A stretch of DNA of 22,959 bases. Source: Dictyocoela muelleri. Lineage: Eukaryota > Microsporidia. The notes under the pieces were generated by a model. The model ran no database searches. It was given only the letters and a program-made list of their open reading frames with translations, and had not been told where the DNA came from. The translations under genes and the position numbers were made by a program. The stretch is taken from assembly GCA_016256075.1 (NCBI GenBank), contig SDVU01000069.1, positions 1-22,959 on the forward strand, read 5' to 3'. Position 1 is the stretch's first letter; each line of letters opens with the position of its first letter. Shown here piece after piece: positions 8,436-18,897 of this stretch.

Positions 8436-8529
8436 TAAAAGAGCAATATCCCATCCTTACCGATGAAGCATTTTAAAAATTTTTCGAAAATAGGAGTGCA
8501 TGAGTTATCGAAATATATCAGAAATGAAA

Positions 8530-9335
8530 AGCATGCCGAAGAAGTACATCTGAAATATAGAATATAAAACAGAAACAAAGCGTGTATTTTATGTAAAAAA
8601 AACAATGAAAATTTATAATAAAGAAAAAAGTATTTTTATTGTTCGGTAAATGCAATCTCAAGATATATTACAAGCATAATACAACATTGCAGAACACATG
8701 AGATAGAGCACGCAAAATTCATTTTATTTTGCTCATATTATTTTTATAAAGAAACGCTGAGCACGAGTTTAGTAAGAAATTTAAAAATGTCAAAAAAATC
8801 AATTTTAAAATTAAAAAAAAGGAATTCAGGCTAAAATATGCAATTATAATAAAAAATGATAAAATTAGGAGAATCCGGAAAATACCGTGGAAGCAGACGA
8901 ATCATTAATGGCGTCTGCGAAGTATGTAAAAGAGTATTTACCTAAACAAACCTGGGTATTTGGTGTTTTCGAAAGACATACTGGTAGAATTTATATCGAA
9001 GTTGTTCCTGATCGTAGTAGAAATACTTTGAAAAAAACAATATAGTTGAAGATTTAACACTGATAATTACAGACCATGCTGCTGCATATAATGAATTGCA
9101 CACAATGGGATTTAAACATTTATCTGTATGTCATAAGACAAATTTTGTTGATCCTAAAACAAGTGCACATACCAGACAATTTATAGCCTCTGGAATCATT
9201 TTAAAAAGTTCACACGCGGAATGCGGTATAGAAAGACGTGGCCTAGAATTTTTTTGCCAGGTATTTTGTTTTTTTCAGAAATAATAAGTATATAGATCTT
9301 GAAGAGTTATTGAAGATTATAAAATCAAGAAATTT
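8530..9335 (+). pseudogene. ISXO2-like transposase, decayed (copy 3)
   Basis: Plus strand. A C-I-L-C pair near 8573 may be a zinc-ribbon remnant, followed by FILFCSYYFYKETLSTSLV and KMSKKSILKL. Then come KLGESGK and, in another frame, TVEADESLMASAKY (first Asp) and QTWVFGVFERHTGRIYIEVV, both well kept. PDRSRNTLKKT precedes a break. ITDHAAAYNELHTMGFKH (second Asp) and NFVDPKTSAHTRQFIASG follow, and after another shift NNKYIDLEELLKII. I count at least three frame changes plus stops. The part 9096-9284 is an open frame but only an internal fragment (62 residues). The copy sits between two hairpin MITEs. Confidence 0.8.
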
Positions 9336-9448
9336 TTTTTATTTTAGTAATTATGTAGGCGTTTGGGGTTTCATGTTTTTTTAAATTTTAAAAATCGTGG
9401 TTTCCAAACAAAAATATTCTGTTTTTTATTTTTTTTTTTTGAAAAGAC

Positions 9449-9760
9449 AATTTTTCCTCTGGAGAGGGGGTCGAAAAAAATAAACCTGTGAAAAGGAGTA
9501 GAAACTGTAAAAAAAGAATGTGTGGAAAAATGTCCTGAATTTCGAGGATATTTTATTTTATTATACGAGCTGATATAAGTAAAGATTTGATGAGTCCTTC
9601 TGAAATGAAAAACATCACATCTTTTATAATATCATCTCTTATAAAAAGATAAACGCTCTTCGGAATCCAGTGCATTTTTTTACATATTCTTTGTTTTTAC
9701 AGTTTCTACTCTTCTTTTACCAGATTCATTTTTTTCGACTCCTCCAGAAGAGGAAAGTTC
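9449..9760. mobile_element. Long-hairpin MITE, copy B
   Basis: About 310 bp, same family as 8132-8435. It shares GTAGAAACTGTAAA, AAAAATGTCCTGAATT and AGAGCTGATA-like steps on the left arm, and TTTGTTTTTACAGTTTCTAC on the right. Arms have diverged and the loop is no longer palindromic, so this copy is older than copy A. Confidence 0.8.
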
Positions 9761-9761
9761 C

Positions 9762-9935
9762 GATTATTTTAATGTGGTACTCACGTCGCATCGTTTTTTC
9801 AATTCTTTTTCGATGGATGTAGATTTAAGTTCATTTGTCCTTTGGATCAATGCACTATAAATCTACATCCATGGAGTGTGAATAGAAAATAACGATACAC
9901 GGCAGTACCAGATCAAAATAATTGCATATGTAATT
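9762..9935. mobile_element. Palindromic repeat, MITE-like
   Basis: Arms of about 65-70 bp: left carries GTGGTACTCACGTCGCATCG and GATGGATGTAGATTTA; right carries the complements TAAATCTACATCCAT and CGATACACGGCAGTACCAGA. The centre is about 35 bp. It directly abuts hairpin copy B but has a different sequence. No coding content. Confidence 0.7.
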
Positions 9936-11270
9936 TAGTTTTTTTAATATTTTTGTTTAGTAATGGTAATTACGGTCCTCTGTTGTTTTTACGGCACAAA
10001 TTTTTTAAATGCGCGCAAGATGCCCTTTTAAATCATCTTTAGTAAAATTTATTTTTGTAAAAATATTGAATATCTAGATTTCCACTTTGATAAATATATT
10101 TTAGATATAAAAATATGTAAAAATCTGACATAGAACACGCTTTTGGGACAAGAGATAAATACTCTTATGATAACACGACATAAATTATGCTAAAGTTTTT
10201 AAACCACATGAATCTTTAAGATTTTTCGTAGAACAAAGGATTTAGATTAACAAAAAATTATTAGAAACGCGGAAAACGTTTTTTTTAATTTTAAAAAGGA
10301 GTTATAAGGGCCTTATATGGCATTCACTCGTTATAAGGGCAAAGATCATCATGATTGGATTTGCGAGTTTTTTTTTCTTTGGATTGGCTATTCTTAAAAA
10401 AATACTGCTCATTATTTATGAATGAAGATAATAAAACTTACAATAAAAAAATGAGTCTATAAAATTAGTTCATGTGCTATTATATCTGAATTAAATTTAA
10501 TCGGGAGTGTTTATGAAAAAAGAAAGAACACAAAATATGCGAAATAGAGAAATATTAGAGATAGAATAAAATTGTATTTATACGGTAAATACTAAATGTA
10601 AGAATGATTAACAACACTTGATGCGACAGTTGTGACTCAAGAATAAAACAAAATATGTTTTTTAAGTTTTGAACTCACGTGTATCGGTAGACATTGTTTC
10701 GCCAAACTGGTGTGAAACGATGTTTATTTACGCTTTAATTTATAACCCTTCAAAAAATTGTAAACTTAAAAAATCAAAATTTTTAGAATTAAATTTAACA
10801 ATAAAAGTAAATACAAAAAACTTTTAAGAATTAGAAAAAAATCGTTCTAAAATAAATAAATAGTTTTAATCGATGAAGATATCTTTCAATTTCAAATAAT
10901 TATATAATCAACTGTTCTATATTTTAAATTATTTTTTTAAACATGATATTATTATTTGCATCATCATAATTTATAGATAAGGTCTAATAATAACTTTTCG
11001 TCAACCCAAATACTATTATAATCTCTGATTTTCTAAAAGAATGGAAAATATAAAACAATTTTATTAATAAAGTTTAAAAAGTGATTCCTATGAAGAGGTT
11101 CATATACCGAAAATTAATAAAATTTGGGATTATAATTGCAGTGCATTGTCTATAAAAAGCATCACAATATTTTTGATATTTTATTTCTTTTCTAAGAAGA
11201 TAAGTACATTCATTTATAATATTTTTCTTTGTGATTTTATGATTCATCATGATTATTAAGGGCTGTGTTT
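9936..11270. other. AT-rich non-coding stretch
   Basis: No supported gene on either strand. The only structure I noted is a 33-base hairpin near 10689-10721. Confidence 0.5.
10689..10721. repeat. Short hairpin
   Basis: ACATTGTTTC and GAAACGATGT can pair over ten positions (one G-T), with a further CCA/TGG step inside. No T-run follows to suggest a terminator or polymerase III gene. Confidence 0.4.
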
Positions 11271-11275
11271 TGGGG

Positions 11276-11348
11276 CGAAAAAGACATAATTTCGTACCAG
11301 TTTGTCGAGAGGATGTGCAGCCGTCTTAACCAACTATACTACACTGTA
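11276..11348 (-). repeat. tRNA-derived sequence (SINE head or tRNA relic)
   Basis: On the minus strand, TAGTATAGTTGGTTAAGACG (from 11341 down) resembles the D-arm and A box. GGTACGAAAT (11298-11289) resembles the B box GGTTCGAATC. They are 43 bases apart, the spacing of true tRNAs. The acceptor and T stems do not pair, so it is not a working tRNA. Its first 25 bases match the A-box end of the repeat family at 18898-19185 and 19855-20168. Confidence 0.5.
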
Positions 11349-11879
11349 AAAGCCGTATAGTAACACTTATTTCTAAGCTATTGATTACTTATTGCTAATC
11401 TCAATTATTTACTAAAGTAAAGTCTGTGTTATTTAAAATACTTAAATGATACATTCAAGACTTCCAAAAATTTAGCTAACTGGTCTATTTATCGGTTTTT
11501 TTAAAAAAAATTAACCTTGACTTTTTAATATAAATGATTTTCTTTATTTATTATGCTTTTTTAGACGAAAATTAAAAAAATTAATTTTGGTCGCCCTAGA
11601 TGCGCAAAAGTAAAATATCTTAAATTTTTTTACAAGAAAATTGAATATATTTTTTAGAGGTAGGAACCATATAGCCCGCTAGCGATTTTTGTAATTATAA
11701 AATTTGACTCCCATAAATGAATTTTGCAAAACTAAAAGAGTAAGAGTTCAGCACAAAAATTATAATATATACACAGACAAGCATTAAAAGTTATTGCGTT
11801 TAATAATTTATGATTCCAAACCGTATTAATTGCGAATTATTTCTCATTATAATTATTTGAAAAGAGATTTAATCATTGA
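11349..11879. other. AT-rich non-coding stretch
   Basis: I see nothing that can be named here on either strand. Confidence 0.45.
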
Positions 11880-12460
11880 AAATGAAGTATTTTATAGAAT
11901 TCAAAGATTAGCTAAAAAACAGCCTTACATTATTTAATATTTGGTGCAGAAGTTTATATAAAGAATTTACGTATTATACATGTTTTCCGATAAAATGTTT
12001 ATCTAAGTGTTTTAAAATAGTTAGAATTCAATTACCAAAATACTATGCTATCCTGTGAAAATCGTGGAAATAATGCGATCTTAGAAATCGATGAGTTTAA
12101 ATTTTGTCTTCGAAATTATAATTAAGTTAATAATGTCGATGGTGTATGGATATTGGGCTTTAAATAAAGATCGAGATTACAAAGAATCAAACTGATATAT
12201 GAAAAAGACTGCAAAACTGTGAGATTAATTAAAATTTGTAAATAATTCGCTAAAAAAACGACTATATAGAGATTTTTTTTGGAGATATATACATATTTCA
12301 AAATATTTTACAGCACATTTAAATGTAAAACATTCAAAAGATTATATATAAAGACACGGTTACGAAAGTTATTTCAAATAAAATTGAAGAAATTAGATTG
12401 GCTTTAAAAATCTACAGTCATTCCAAATGCAAAAAAACATATTGTTAGTATACTTACTAA
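11880..12460 (+). pseudogene. ISXO2-like transposase fossil, different subtype (copy 4)
   Basis: Plus strand. Near 12055-12165 one reads ENRGNNAILEIDEFKFCLR, then VDGVWILGF, the first catalytic Asp region in the variant with V-D-G-V-W. Downstream, near 12335-12430, YKDTVTKVISNKIEEIRLAL and KIYSHSKCKKTY match the C-terminal H-T-N-x-I-E-x-x-x-x-x-L-K region. The middle is scrambled. It is more decayed than copies 1-3 and differs from them in the residues after the first Asp, so it comes from another lineage of the family. It ends about 690 bp upstream of MSH6. Confidence 0.6.
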
Positions 12461-13139
12461 GATATATGCCTAAAACAACAAAAAATACGATTGTATGTTT
12501 TTTAATTTACTAGTTATTTTAAATTTATTTTTTTTTACATTTGCAAAATTAAGAATGGGGGTTAAATAAATTTATATGGCTGATAAGAGTATAATGTATC
12601 TTTATTTGATCATTTTAAACTCACTGATTGAGATCTTAGAATCACATATCATTTAAAAACCCTGCATTTACTGTTCTTTAATTTTTGTTTCTATATATGA
12701 ACTATATTTTTCAACCATGATCAACAGTAAAATTAGAAATGGGCTCATTGCTTAGAACTTATAATTATGCATTAAGTTTAATACAACAACTTATACACCA
12801 AATTTATACAAACTTTCAAAGGTTATAATAGAATGGTTCGTAATAAATAAAAATTGATTAACCATTTTTTTTTAATATAATAAAATATGTCAAAAAATAG
12901 CATCTGGCTTTTATTTTTTTATAAAATATTAATATTTGGCTCTTTAGCTAAAAAGTTTGCCGACTGCTGGACTAGATCCATAAATCCATTTATGCAACTA
13001 ATTCATATTTTAAAACCAATTCATGGAATCAATTCTTTTTTTAAAAATTTCTTATTTAAAGAACAATTCGCATTTTAAAAATAATTAATATTTCAAGAAG
13101 ATGGAATTTATGCACACATCCATAAAAAAATTATCACAA
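12461..13139. other. AT-rich spacer upstream of MSH6
   Basis: A 63-codon open frame at 12887-13078 has no recognisable content, lacks the C-rich start signal and is probably chance. Nothing else is seen. Confidence 0.45.
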
Positions 13140-13147
13140 CCCCCAAC
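13140..13147 (+). promoter_or_regulatory. C-rich start signal of MSH6
   Basis: CCCCCAAC directly precedes the ATG in otherwise very AT-rich DNA. It fits the CCC-type signal of microsporidian genes and supports the chosen start. Confidence 0.6.
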
Positions 13148-16100
13148 ATGCATAAAAAACGAAACCTTTTGGATTACTTTTCATCTCCATCAAAACGTGA
13201 GAAAAACATTGACAAATCACTTCAAACAAGCGATGTAGTTCAGGATAGCGATGATTTCACTTTTTATTCACCACTTACAAGCAGCCAACATATTGATGAT
13301 AAAGAGAGTGAAATTAAAACTAAAGAAATTATAAAAACTGAATATCAAGATATAAAAAGTTTTTTTAAGACTAACAATCAAACAATCAGAGAGAAATGTA
13401 AAGAAAGAAAAGATAATTATAATGATATTAATTATAAAACTGATTATAATGATAACAATCATAATGATATTAATTATAAACATGATGTTAATAAAAGTAA
13501 TTATAAACATGATGTTAATAAAAGTAATTATAAACATTATGTTAATAAAAGTAATTATAAACATGATGTTAATAAAAGTAATTATAAACATGATGTTAAT
13601 GATATTAATTATAAAAATGATGTTAATGATATTAATTATAAACATGATGTTAATGATATTAATTATCATCAGGATAACGTTAATAATAATACAATCCAAT
13701 TAAAAGATTCAATAGTTGACGAATCATTTGAAACAATCGAAATATCAACACCTCTAACATCTAAAGAAGACCCTAAAAACAAAGAAATTGAAAATAATGA
13801 GGACTTAAAAATCAAAGAAATCTTGTTATCAAAAGAAAATCGTGATAATTACCCGCAAACATCAAGAGAAAGTAAAAATAATGAAAGGTATCCCTTCTTA
13901 ATTAATATTCGTGATGCAAATCTAAGAAAACCAAATGATCCTCTTTATAATCCATCAACACTTTATATTCCTCCTGATTATTATTCAAAATTTACCCCTT
14001 TTGAAAAACAATTTTGGGACATAAAATCAAAATATTTCGACACAATTGTTTGTTTTAAAAAAGGCAAATTTTACGAGCTCTACGAAACTGATGCAGAAAT
14101 TGGATCACGATTTTTTGATTTAAAAATTACAGATCGCATAAACATGAAAATGGCTGGATTTCCAGAGGCCAACTTTGAATATTGGGCAGGTAAATTTTTA
14201 GAAAAGGGATTTAAAGTGGCAAGAGTTGATCAAAATGAAAATATGATTTCTAAAAACATGAGAGAAAAAGAAAAGAACTTTCAAAAGAACTTTCAAAATA
14301 ATTTACAAAAGAACTTTCAAAAGAACTTTCAAAAAGATAAAATTATAAAAAGAGAATTAAAAGAAATTATAACCATCGGAACACCCTATGTTCATGAACA
14401 TTTAAAAACCAATGATTCTATTTATTTAGGAATATTTTTAAAGAACAAAATTAAAGATGAAAATGATAATAAAATTGATAATAAAATTGATAATAAAATT
14501 GATAATCACCAAATCAACATACTTCTGTATGATGCATGCATAAATAAAATTCTAATAACAACCTTTGAAGGTGCATCAATGAATGACCAACTCAATACAA
14601 TTCTAATTCAATATGATGTTAAAGAAATTATCACAAATATACCCGAATTAAAAAGAGATAGTTCAAATAAAAATATAATTTTGATTAATAATAAAGAGGA
14701 TATTATTAACAATAATAATTATAATAATGATAATAATTATAATAACAATTATATTTATCATAATGATAATAACAATTATATTTATAATAATGATAATATA
14801 GATAAAAAATTATCATTCATTAAGAAAAACTTTAAAAACAGCGGTGAATATGAATGTTTTTTAAAACTCTATGATTATATGAAATACCTTAAAAGAGAAG
14901 AATTTTCAAATTCAGTTATTATTAGCAGATTAGACGATCTGACCACTTCTTGTTCAATGAAAATAGATGGTATATCAATAATGAATCTTGAAATATTAAA
15001 AAATAATTATGATTATACTGACAAATATTCACTTTTCAATTCTGTAAACTTCACTATAACACCCTTTGGAATGAGAAAATTAAAGAGAATATTGATTTAT
15101 CCATTAACAGACCTTAAAAAAATAAAACAAAGACATAGATTTGTAGAATTTATTGAAAATCTTGATTGTTTTGAAGAAATTAGAAATTATTTAAAAAAAT
15201 TTGATGATTTAGAAAGACTTTTGGGAAAATTAAAAAGTAGTAGTGTCAAGGTTAAAGATTTAGAAAGAGTTTTAAAAAATTTACAATTATATTCTGAATT
15301 TTCAAATTTTCTCATTCAAAAAGTCGAGAATTTCCAAATCCATGATAAATCAAATGTTAATCAAATTCATGATCAATTTGTTAATCAATTTCATGATAAA
15401 TCAAATGTTAATCAATTTCATGATAATAATTTCAAATATGATTCAAAAGAAGATAATTTTTCTGAATTTTCCAACGATTTTATTTCCGATGATTATTCAA
15501 AAGAAATTGATAATAACAACTTCAATAACAATAATGATATTAAGAACTTTAATAACAACTTCAATAACAATAATGATATTAAGAACTTTAATAACAAAAT
15601 TAATAACAAAATTAACAACTGCTTTAATAACAACTTTAATGAAGAATTATTCATCGATTTTCCAAACATTAATCAAATACTTGAGAATTTCTTTAAACTA
15701 TATCAAATTGAAAATAATGAAATATACCCAGGTCCTGAAAATTTTGAATTAACTGAACTAAGTAGATCATTGCTTGAAATTGAAAATAGACTTGATGAAT
15801 ATCGAAAAAAAGAGTCAAGGAGATTAAAAGTAGAAATTAAATTTAGAGATATCGGTAAAGAAATTTTTCAAATGGAAATATCTAGTGATTATGATATTGA
15901 AAATTACAAAAATCAAAAAGAAAAATTTGCTGAAAAAAATAAAGATTTTAATAATAATATTAATGATTTCAATGATTTTGTTAATGATCATAATAAATAT
16001 ACACTCATTTCAAGTACAAAAAATGTTAAACGTTATTATACTCAAGAATTAAAAATCATGATAAATGAGTTTAAAGAAATAAATGAAAAGATATTTCAAG

Positions 16101-17029
16101 CTAAATATAAATTAGCACAAGATGCATCCACATTTTTAAACAATTATTCTGAAGTTTTTGAACAAGTTCTTGAGTGTTTAGCGAATTTGGATGTTTTTAT
16201 TTCTTTTTCAATTTTCGGAAAAATTAATAGTTGTGTTACTCCTGAATTTTTAGAGGAGAGTGATAGAAATGATGGCTTTGATGATAACTTTAAAGGTAAT
16301 AATGATAAAAATTCTAATTTTAAAGGTAATGATGATAAAAATTCTAATTTTAAAGTTAATGATGATAAAAATTCTAATTTTAAAACAACTCTTGAATTAA
16401 TTGAATGTAGAAATCCTATTTATTCCTCGTATATACCCAATGACATAAGTTTTGATAAATATAAAACATTGATCTTGACTGGTCCTAACATGGGAGGAAA
16501 AAGTACATTATTGAGGACGATTGCTTTGAATATAATCTTAGCACAGACTGGAATGAAAGTTCCTTGTAAGAAATATAAATCAATTGTTTTTGATAAAATA
16601 TTTACTCGTATTGGGGCTAGTGATGATCTTAAGAATTCTAAAAGCACGTTTATGGTTGAATTGAGTGAGACGTCCAAAATATTAAAAGAATGCACATCAA
16701 ACTCGCTAGTTTTAATCGATGAATTAGGTAGGGGTACTAGCACTAGGGATGGCGAATGTATAGCCTTAGCAGTTTTAAAATATTTATTGAAAATTAATCC
16801 CGTAATATTATTTAGCACTCATTATCATAAAATAGCATTTCAAGTTGAGAATGTCAAAAAGGGTTTTATGGATGTTAGAGTTGATGATCAGATTATTTTT
16901 TTGTATAAATTAGTTGATGGTGTGTTAGATCAATCTTACGGATTAGATGTTGCGAGATTGGCTGGTGTTCCTGATGAAATTGTTAATGAGGCGATTAAAA
17001 TCCGAAAAAATTTTATTGGCAATGAATAA
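13148..17029 (+). CDS. MSH6: MSH6, DNA mismatch-repair MutS homolog
   Basis: 1293 residues. MSH6 pairs with MSH2 to bind base mismatches and small loops in the nucleus and starts repair by ATP-driven clamp formation. N-terminus KRNLLDYF (residues 4-11) resembles a PCNA-binding PIP box with Lys in place of the usual Gln. The mismatch-binding domain has KFYELYE with F308 and E310, and then MKMAGFPE and KVARVDQ, typical of MSH6. The ATPase domain has TGPNMGGKST (1111-1120), FMVELSETS, LVLIDELGRGTSTRDGE (Walker B D1191, E1192), FSTHYHK (H1225) and DQSYGLDVARLAGVPDEIV near the end. All key residues are present. Hydrophilic, Asn/Lys/Asp-rich insertions lie between domains, near residues 93-180, 378-397, 437-450, 517-555, 735-840 and 1049-1078. 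They bring it to about the length of yeast or human MSH6 by filler. The stop codon overlaps AATAAA. No nearby partner gene. Confidence 0.95.
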   Translation: MHKKRNLLDYFSSPSKREKNIDKSLQTSDVVQDSDDFTFYSPLTSSQHIDDKESEIKTKEIIKTEYQDIKSFFKTNNQTIREKCKERKDNYNDINYKTDYNDNNHNDINYKHDVNKSNYKHDVNKSNYKHYVNKSNYKHDVNKSNYKHDVNDINYKNDVNDINYKHDVNDINYHQDNVNNNTIQLKDSIVDESFETIEISTPLTSKEDPKNKEIENNEDLKIKEILLSKENRDNYPQTSRESKNNERYPFLINIRDANLRKPNDPLYNPSTLYIPPDYYSKFTPFEKQFWDIKSKYFDTIVCFKKGKFYELYETDAEIGSRFFDLKITDRINMKMAGFPEANFEYWAGKFLEKGFKVARVDQNENMISKNMREKEKNFQKNFQNNLQKNFQKNFQKDKIIKRELKEIITIGTPYVHEHLKTNDSIYLGIFLKNKIKDENDNKIDNKIDNKIDNHQINILLYDACINKILITTFEGASMNDQLNTILIQYDVKEIITNIPELKRDSSNKNIILINNKEDIINNNNYNNDNNYNNNYIYHNDNNNYIYNNDNIDKKLSFIKKNFKNSGEYECFLKLYDYMKYLKREEFSNSVIISRLDDLTTSCSMKIDGISIMNLEILKNNYDYTDKYSLFNSVNFTITPFGMRKLKRILIYPLTDLKKIKQRHRFVEFIENLDCFEEIRNYLKKFDDLERLLGKLKSSSVKVKDLERVLKNLQLYSEFSNFLIQKVENFQIHDKSNVNQIHDQFVNQFHDKSNVNQFHDNNFKYDSKEDNFSEFSNDFISDDYSKEIDNNNFNNNNDIKNFNNNFNNNNDIKNFNNKINNKINNCFNNNFNEELFIDFPNINQILENFFKLYQIENNEIYPGPENFELTELSRSLLEIENRLDEYRKKESRRLKVEIKFRDIGKEIFQMEISSDYDIENYKNQKEKFAEKNKDFNNNINDFNDFVNDHNKYTLISSTKNVKRYYTQELKIMINEFKEINEKIFQAKYKLAQDASTFLNNYSEVFEQVLECLANLDVFISFSIFGKINSCVTPEFLEESDRNDGFDDNFKGNNDKNSNFKGNDDKNSNFKVNDDKNSNFKTTLELIECRNPIYSSYIPNDISFDKYKTLILTGPNMGGKSTLLRTIALNIILAQTGMKVPCKKYKSIVFDKIFTRIGASDDLKNSKSTFMVELSETSKILKECTSNSLVLIDELGRGTSTRDGECIALAVLKYLLKINPVILFSTHYHKIAFQVENVKKGFMDVRVDDQIIFLYKLVDGVLDQSYGLDVARLAGVPDEIVNEAIKIRKNFIGNE
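13424..13672 (+). repeat. 27-bp coding tandem repeat in MSH6
   Basis: About nine units encoding NYKHDVNKS or NYKHDVNDI, nearly identical at DNA level (AATTATAAACATGATGTTAA). High identity suggests recent expansion and possible length variation between strains. Confidence 0.85.
16294..16380 (+). repeat. 30-bp coding tandem repeat in MSH6
   Basis: Three units encoding FKGNDDKNSN just before the ATPase domain. Confidence 0.8.
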
Positions 17030-17030
17030 A
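17021..17030 (+). terminator. Possible polyadenylation signal overlapping the MSH6 stop
   Basis: GAATAAATT contains AATAAA with the TAA stop inside it. A 3' processing signal overlapping the stop is common in compact microsporidian genes, but AATAAA is also frequent by chance in such AT-rich DNA. Confidence 0.35.
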
Positions 17031-17458
17031 TTGTTTTTCGATTAATTTTTGATATAATCTAATTTGGTAATTTAGATTTGTTGATAATATCGAGTAATTA
17101 GGTAATGATTTATAATTAATATTTTTTTATTGTAATTTAGAAATATTCATATTTTTTAATATTTATATTTTGAATAAGGAACATTTAAATTGAAATTTTG
17201 ACTCTTTTAATTTATTAAATCGGAATTCTTAGCTTTATTCATTCTTTAAATTTATTGACAGAATTCTTAACTTTATATTTAAGTTTATTATTTAAATTGG
17301 GTAATGAATAAACGTATAAATATAAAGTTTTAAATTTAATTTAGGGTTTTTATACAATTTCTTTATTCAATAACATTCTTAAATAATGAATTATCGCTAA
17401 TTGACCTTTATAATCAAAAATTATTATTTTTTAAAGTTTTAAAAAATGGTATATATTT

Positions 17459-17600
17459 TATATTACATGCTGACAATATCCATGATTGCCAACCCTGCAA
17501 GTTGTCTTTACCATCATAATTAGATCTAGGTGGTTATAAACTAAATAACATGTCACTATTAATCTACAAATAAGTCCAGCTGGTCACGTAATTTTTTAGC
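17459..17600 (-). repeat. SINE-like repeat family, 3' fragment
   Basis: Begins TATTACATGCTGACAA, then TGCAAGTTGTCTT and AAATAAGTCCAGCTGG. It aligns with the start of the family as read on the plus strand (complement of 20168-20020). By the orientation of the A-box-like end in fuller copies, the family would be transcribed on the minus strand here. The A-box end is missing. Confidence 0.55.
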
Positions 17601-18290
17601 GCAATACCCGGTTTTAGAGCAAAAATTATTTATTTTTAACTGATAAAATTAAATATCTTAGATCGATGAGGAGAGAGAAAATTATTATAATAACGATTTG
17701 GTGGTTTGAAAAGATTAGAAAGAATTCAATCAGTAATCTATAAAAAGTTAAATATATATCTTTGCTTTTTTTAGTTAAAATAGAATGTAAATGAAAACTT
17801 TTTATTGTTAAATTTTTTTAAAAATAAGTTCCTCATGATTAAAATAATACCTTTTTAGGTTAATTTGAAAAAATATACAATTACAAACAATTGGAGATAT
17901 ATCTATGAGATTTTGAATGTGAAGTTAGTTTCATTTAAAATCTTCCTATTACTAAACTAAAGGGTACTTTTAATAAAATCCTGGCTGATAAAATTGTAAA
18001 TGACACTATCACCGGTGGTATTTATACCTAAATGAAGAATAATTGAAAAAAATCACTTTAAAAAGGCAAATATATTTTTTTCTGAACATTTGACTTGTTC
18101 AAAAAATGTATCTCCAAAAATTATTTGTATGAAAAAATTATAAGTCTTTAATTGAATAGAAAAAATATTATAGGCTTATATTGTTAACAGAAATTTAAAA
18201 ATCTCGCGATTTGCATTTAAAACAGATATTTAGTTATAATATCGATTAAATATAAATAATTTATGCGCTAAAAACGCTTTAGTTTAAAAA
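17601..18290. other. AT-rich non-coding stretch
   Basis: No gene or clear repeat seen on either strand. Confidence 0.45.
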
Positions 18291-18294
18291 CACA

Positions 18295-18552
18295 CCAACC
18301 ATAATTTTTATAACTTTGGTCTGATGTTTAAATATACATTACTACTAAGCTACACATAAGCCCGGTTGTATACAAGATTTAAGTTTTATCAATACCTTGG
18401 AAGAATGGAGTAATTGTGGCTTTTCATGAATTTTTATTTTCACTACTTATTTTGCCGAGATGCGTCTCCACACTGATTACCACACCTAGCAGAGCTTTTT
18501 ATGCTTCATTGTCATATTAGACCAAGTATATCCAGCTAAATACAGCTGTGTA
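18295..18552 (-). repeat. SINE-like repeat family, diverged copy
   Basis: Shares ACTTTGGTCTGATGTT, CATAAGCCCGGTTGTATAC, AAGTTTTATCAATACC and GCTTCATTGTCATATTAGAC with the copies at 18898 and (reversed) 19855. It is the most diverged of the near-complete copies. The A-box-like end (minus strand, TAGCTGGATATAC) is at 18540. Confidence 0.6.
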
Positions 18553-18897
18553 TTAATGTTATATTTATTACGGTACGAAGTCGTTCCTCGGTTATTTAAT
18601 AAAGGAGTATCATCGGTATAAAAATATTCTACTAAATTTTACATTCAATAGTGTTAAATATTGCCACTTTTTCTTAAATGGGTAGACAAAAAATAAACAG
18701 AAACACTGATATATTTATAGTAAATATATTTTTTTAAGGTGTATTAATGAAAATCATCTAAATTTTGGTACTTTCTTCTTACTTGATACACCAGGATATT
18801 TTAAACATAGAAGATTAGAAGAAAAAAGAAGCCATATTTGAAACTAACACCTCTAAATATATATATATATATATTATATTTCATGTTGAGCAAAATT

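Noticed and set aside
12887-13078. 63-codon plus-strand frame 70 bases upstream of MSH6
   Set aside because: No known motif, no C-rich start box, and AT-rich DNA yields such frames by chance. It would need expression or conservation evidence.
13268-16818. Frames overlapping MSH6 on both strands
   Set aside because: Their Ile/Met/Asn-rich repeats mirror the low-complexity DNA of MSH6 and contain no domain.
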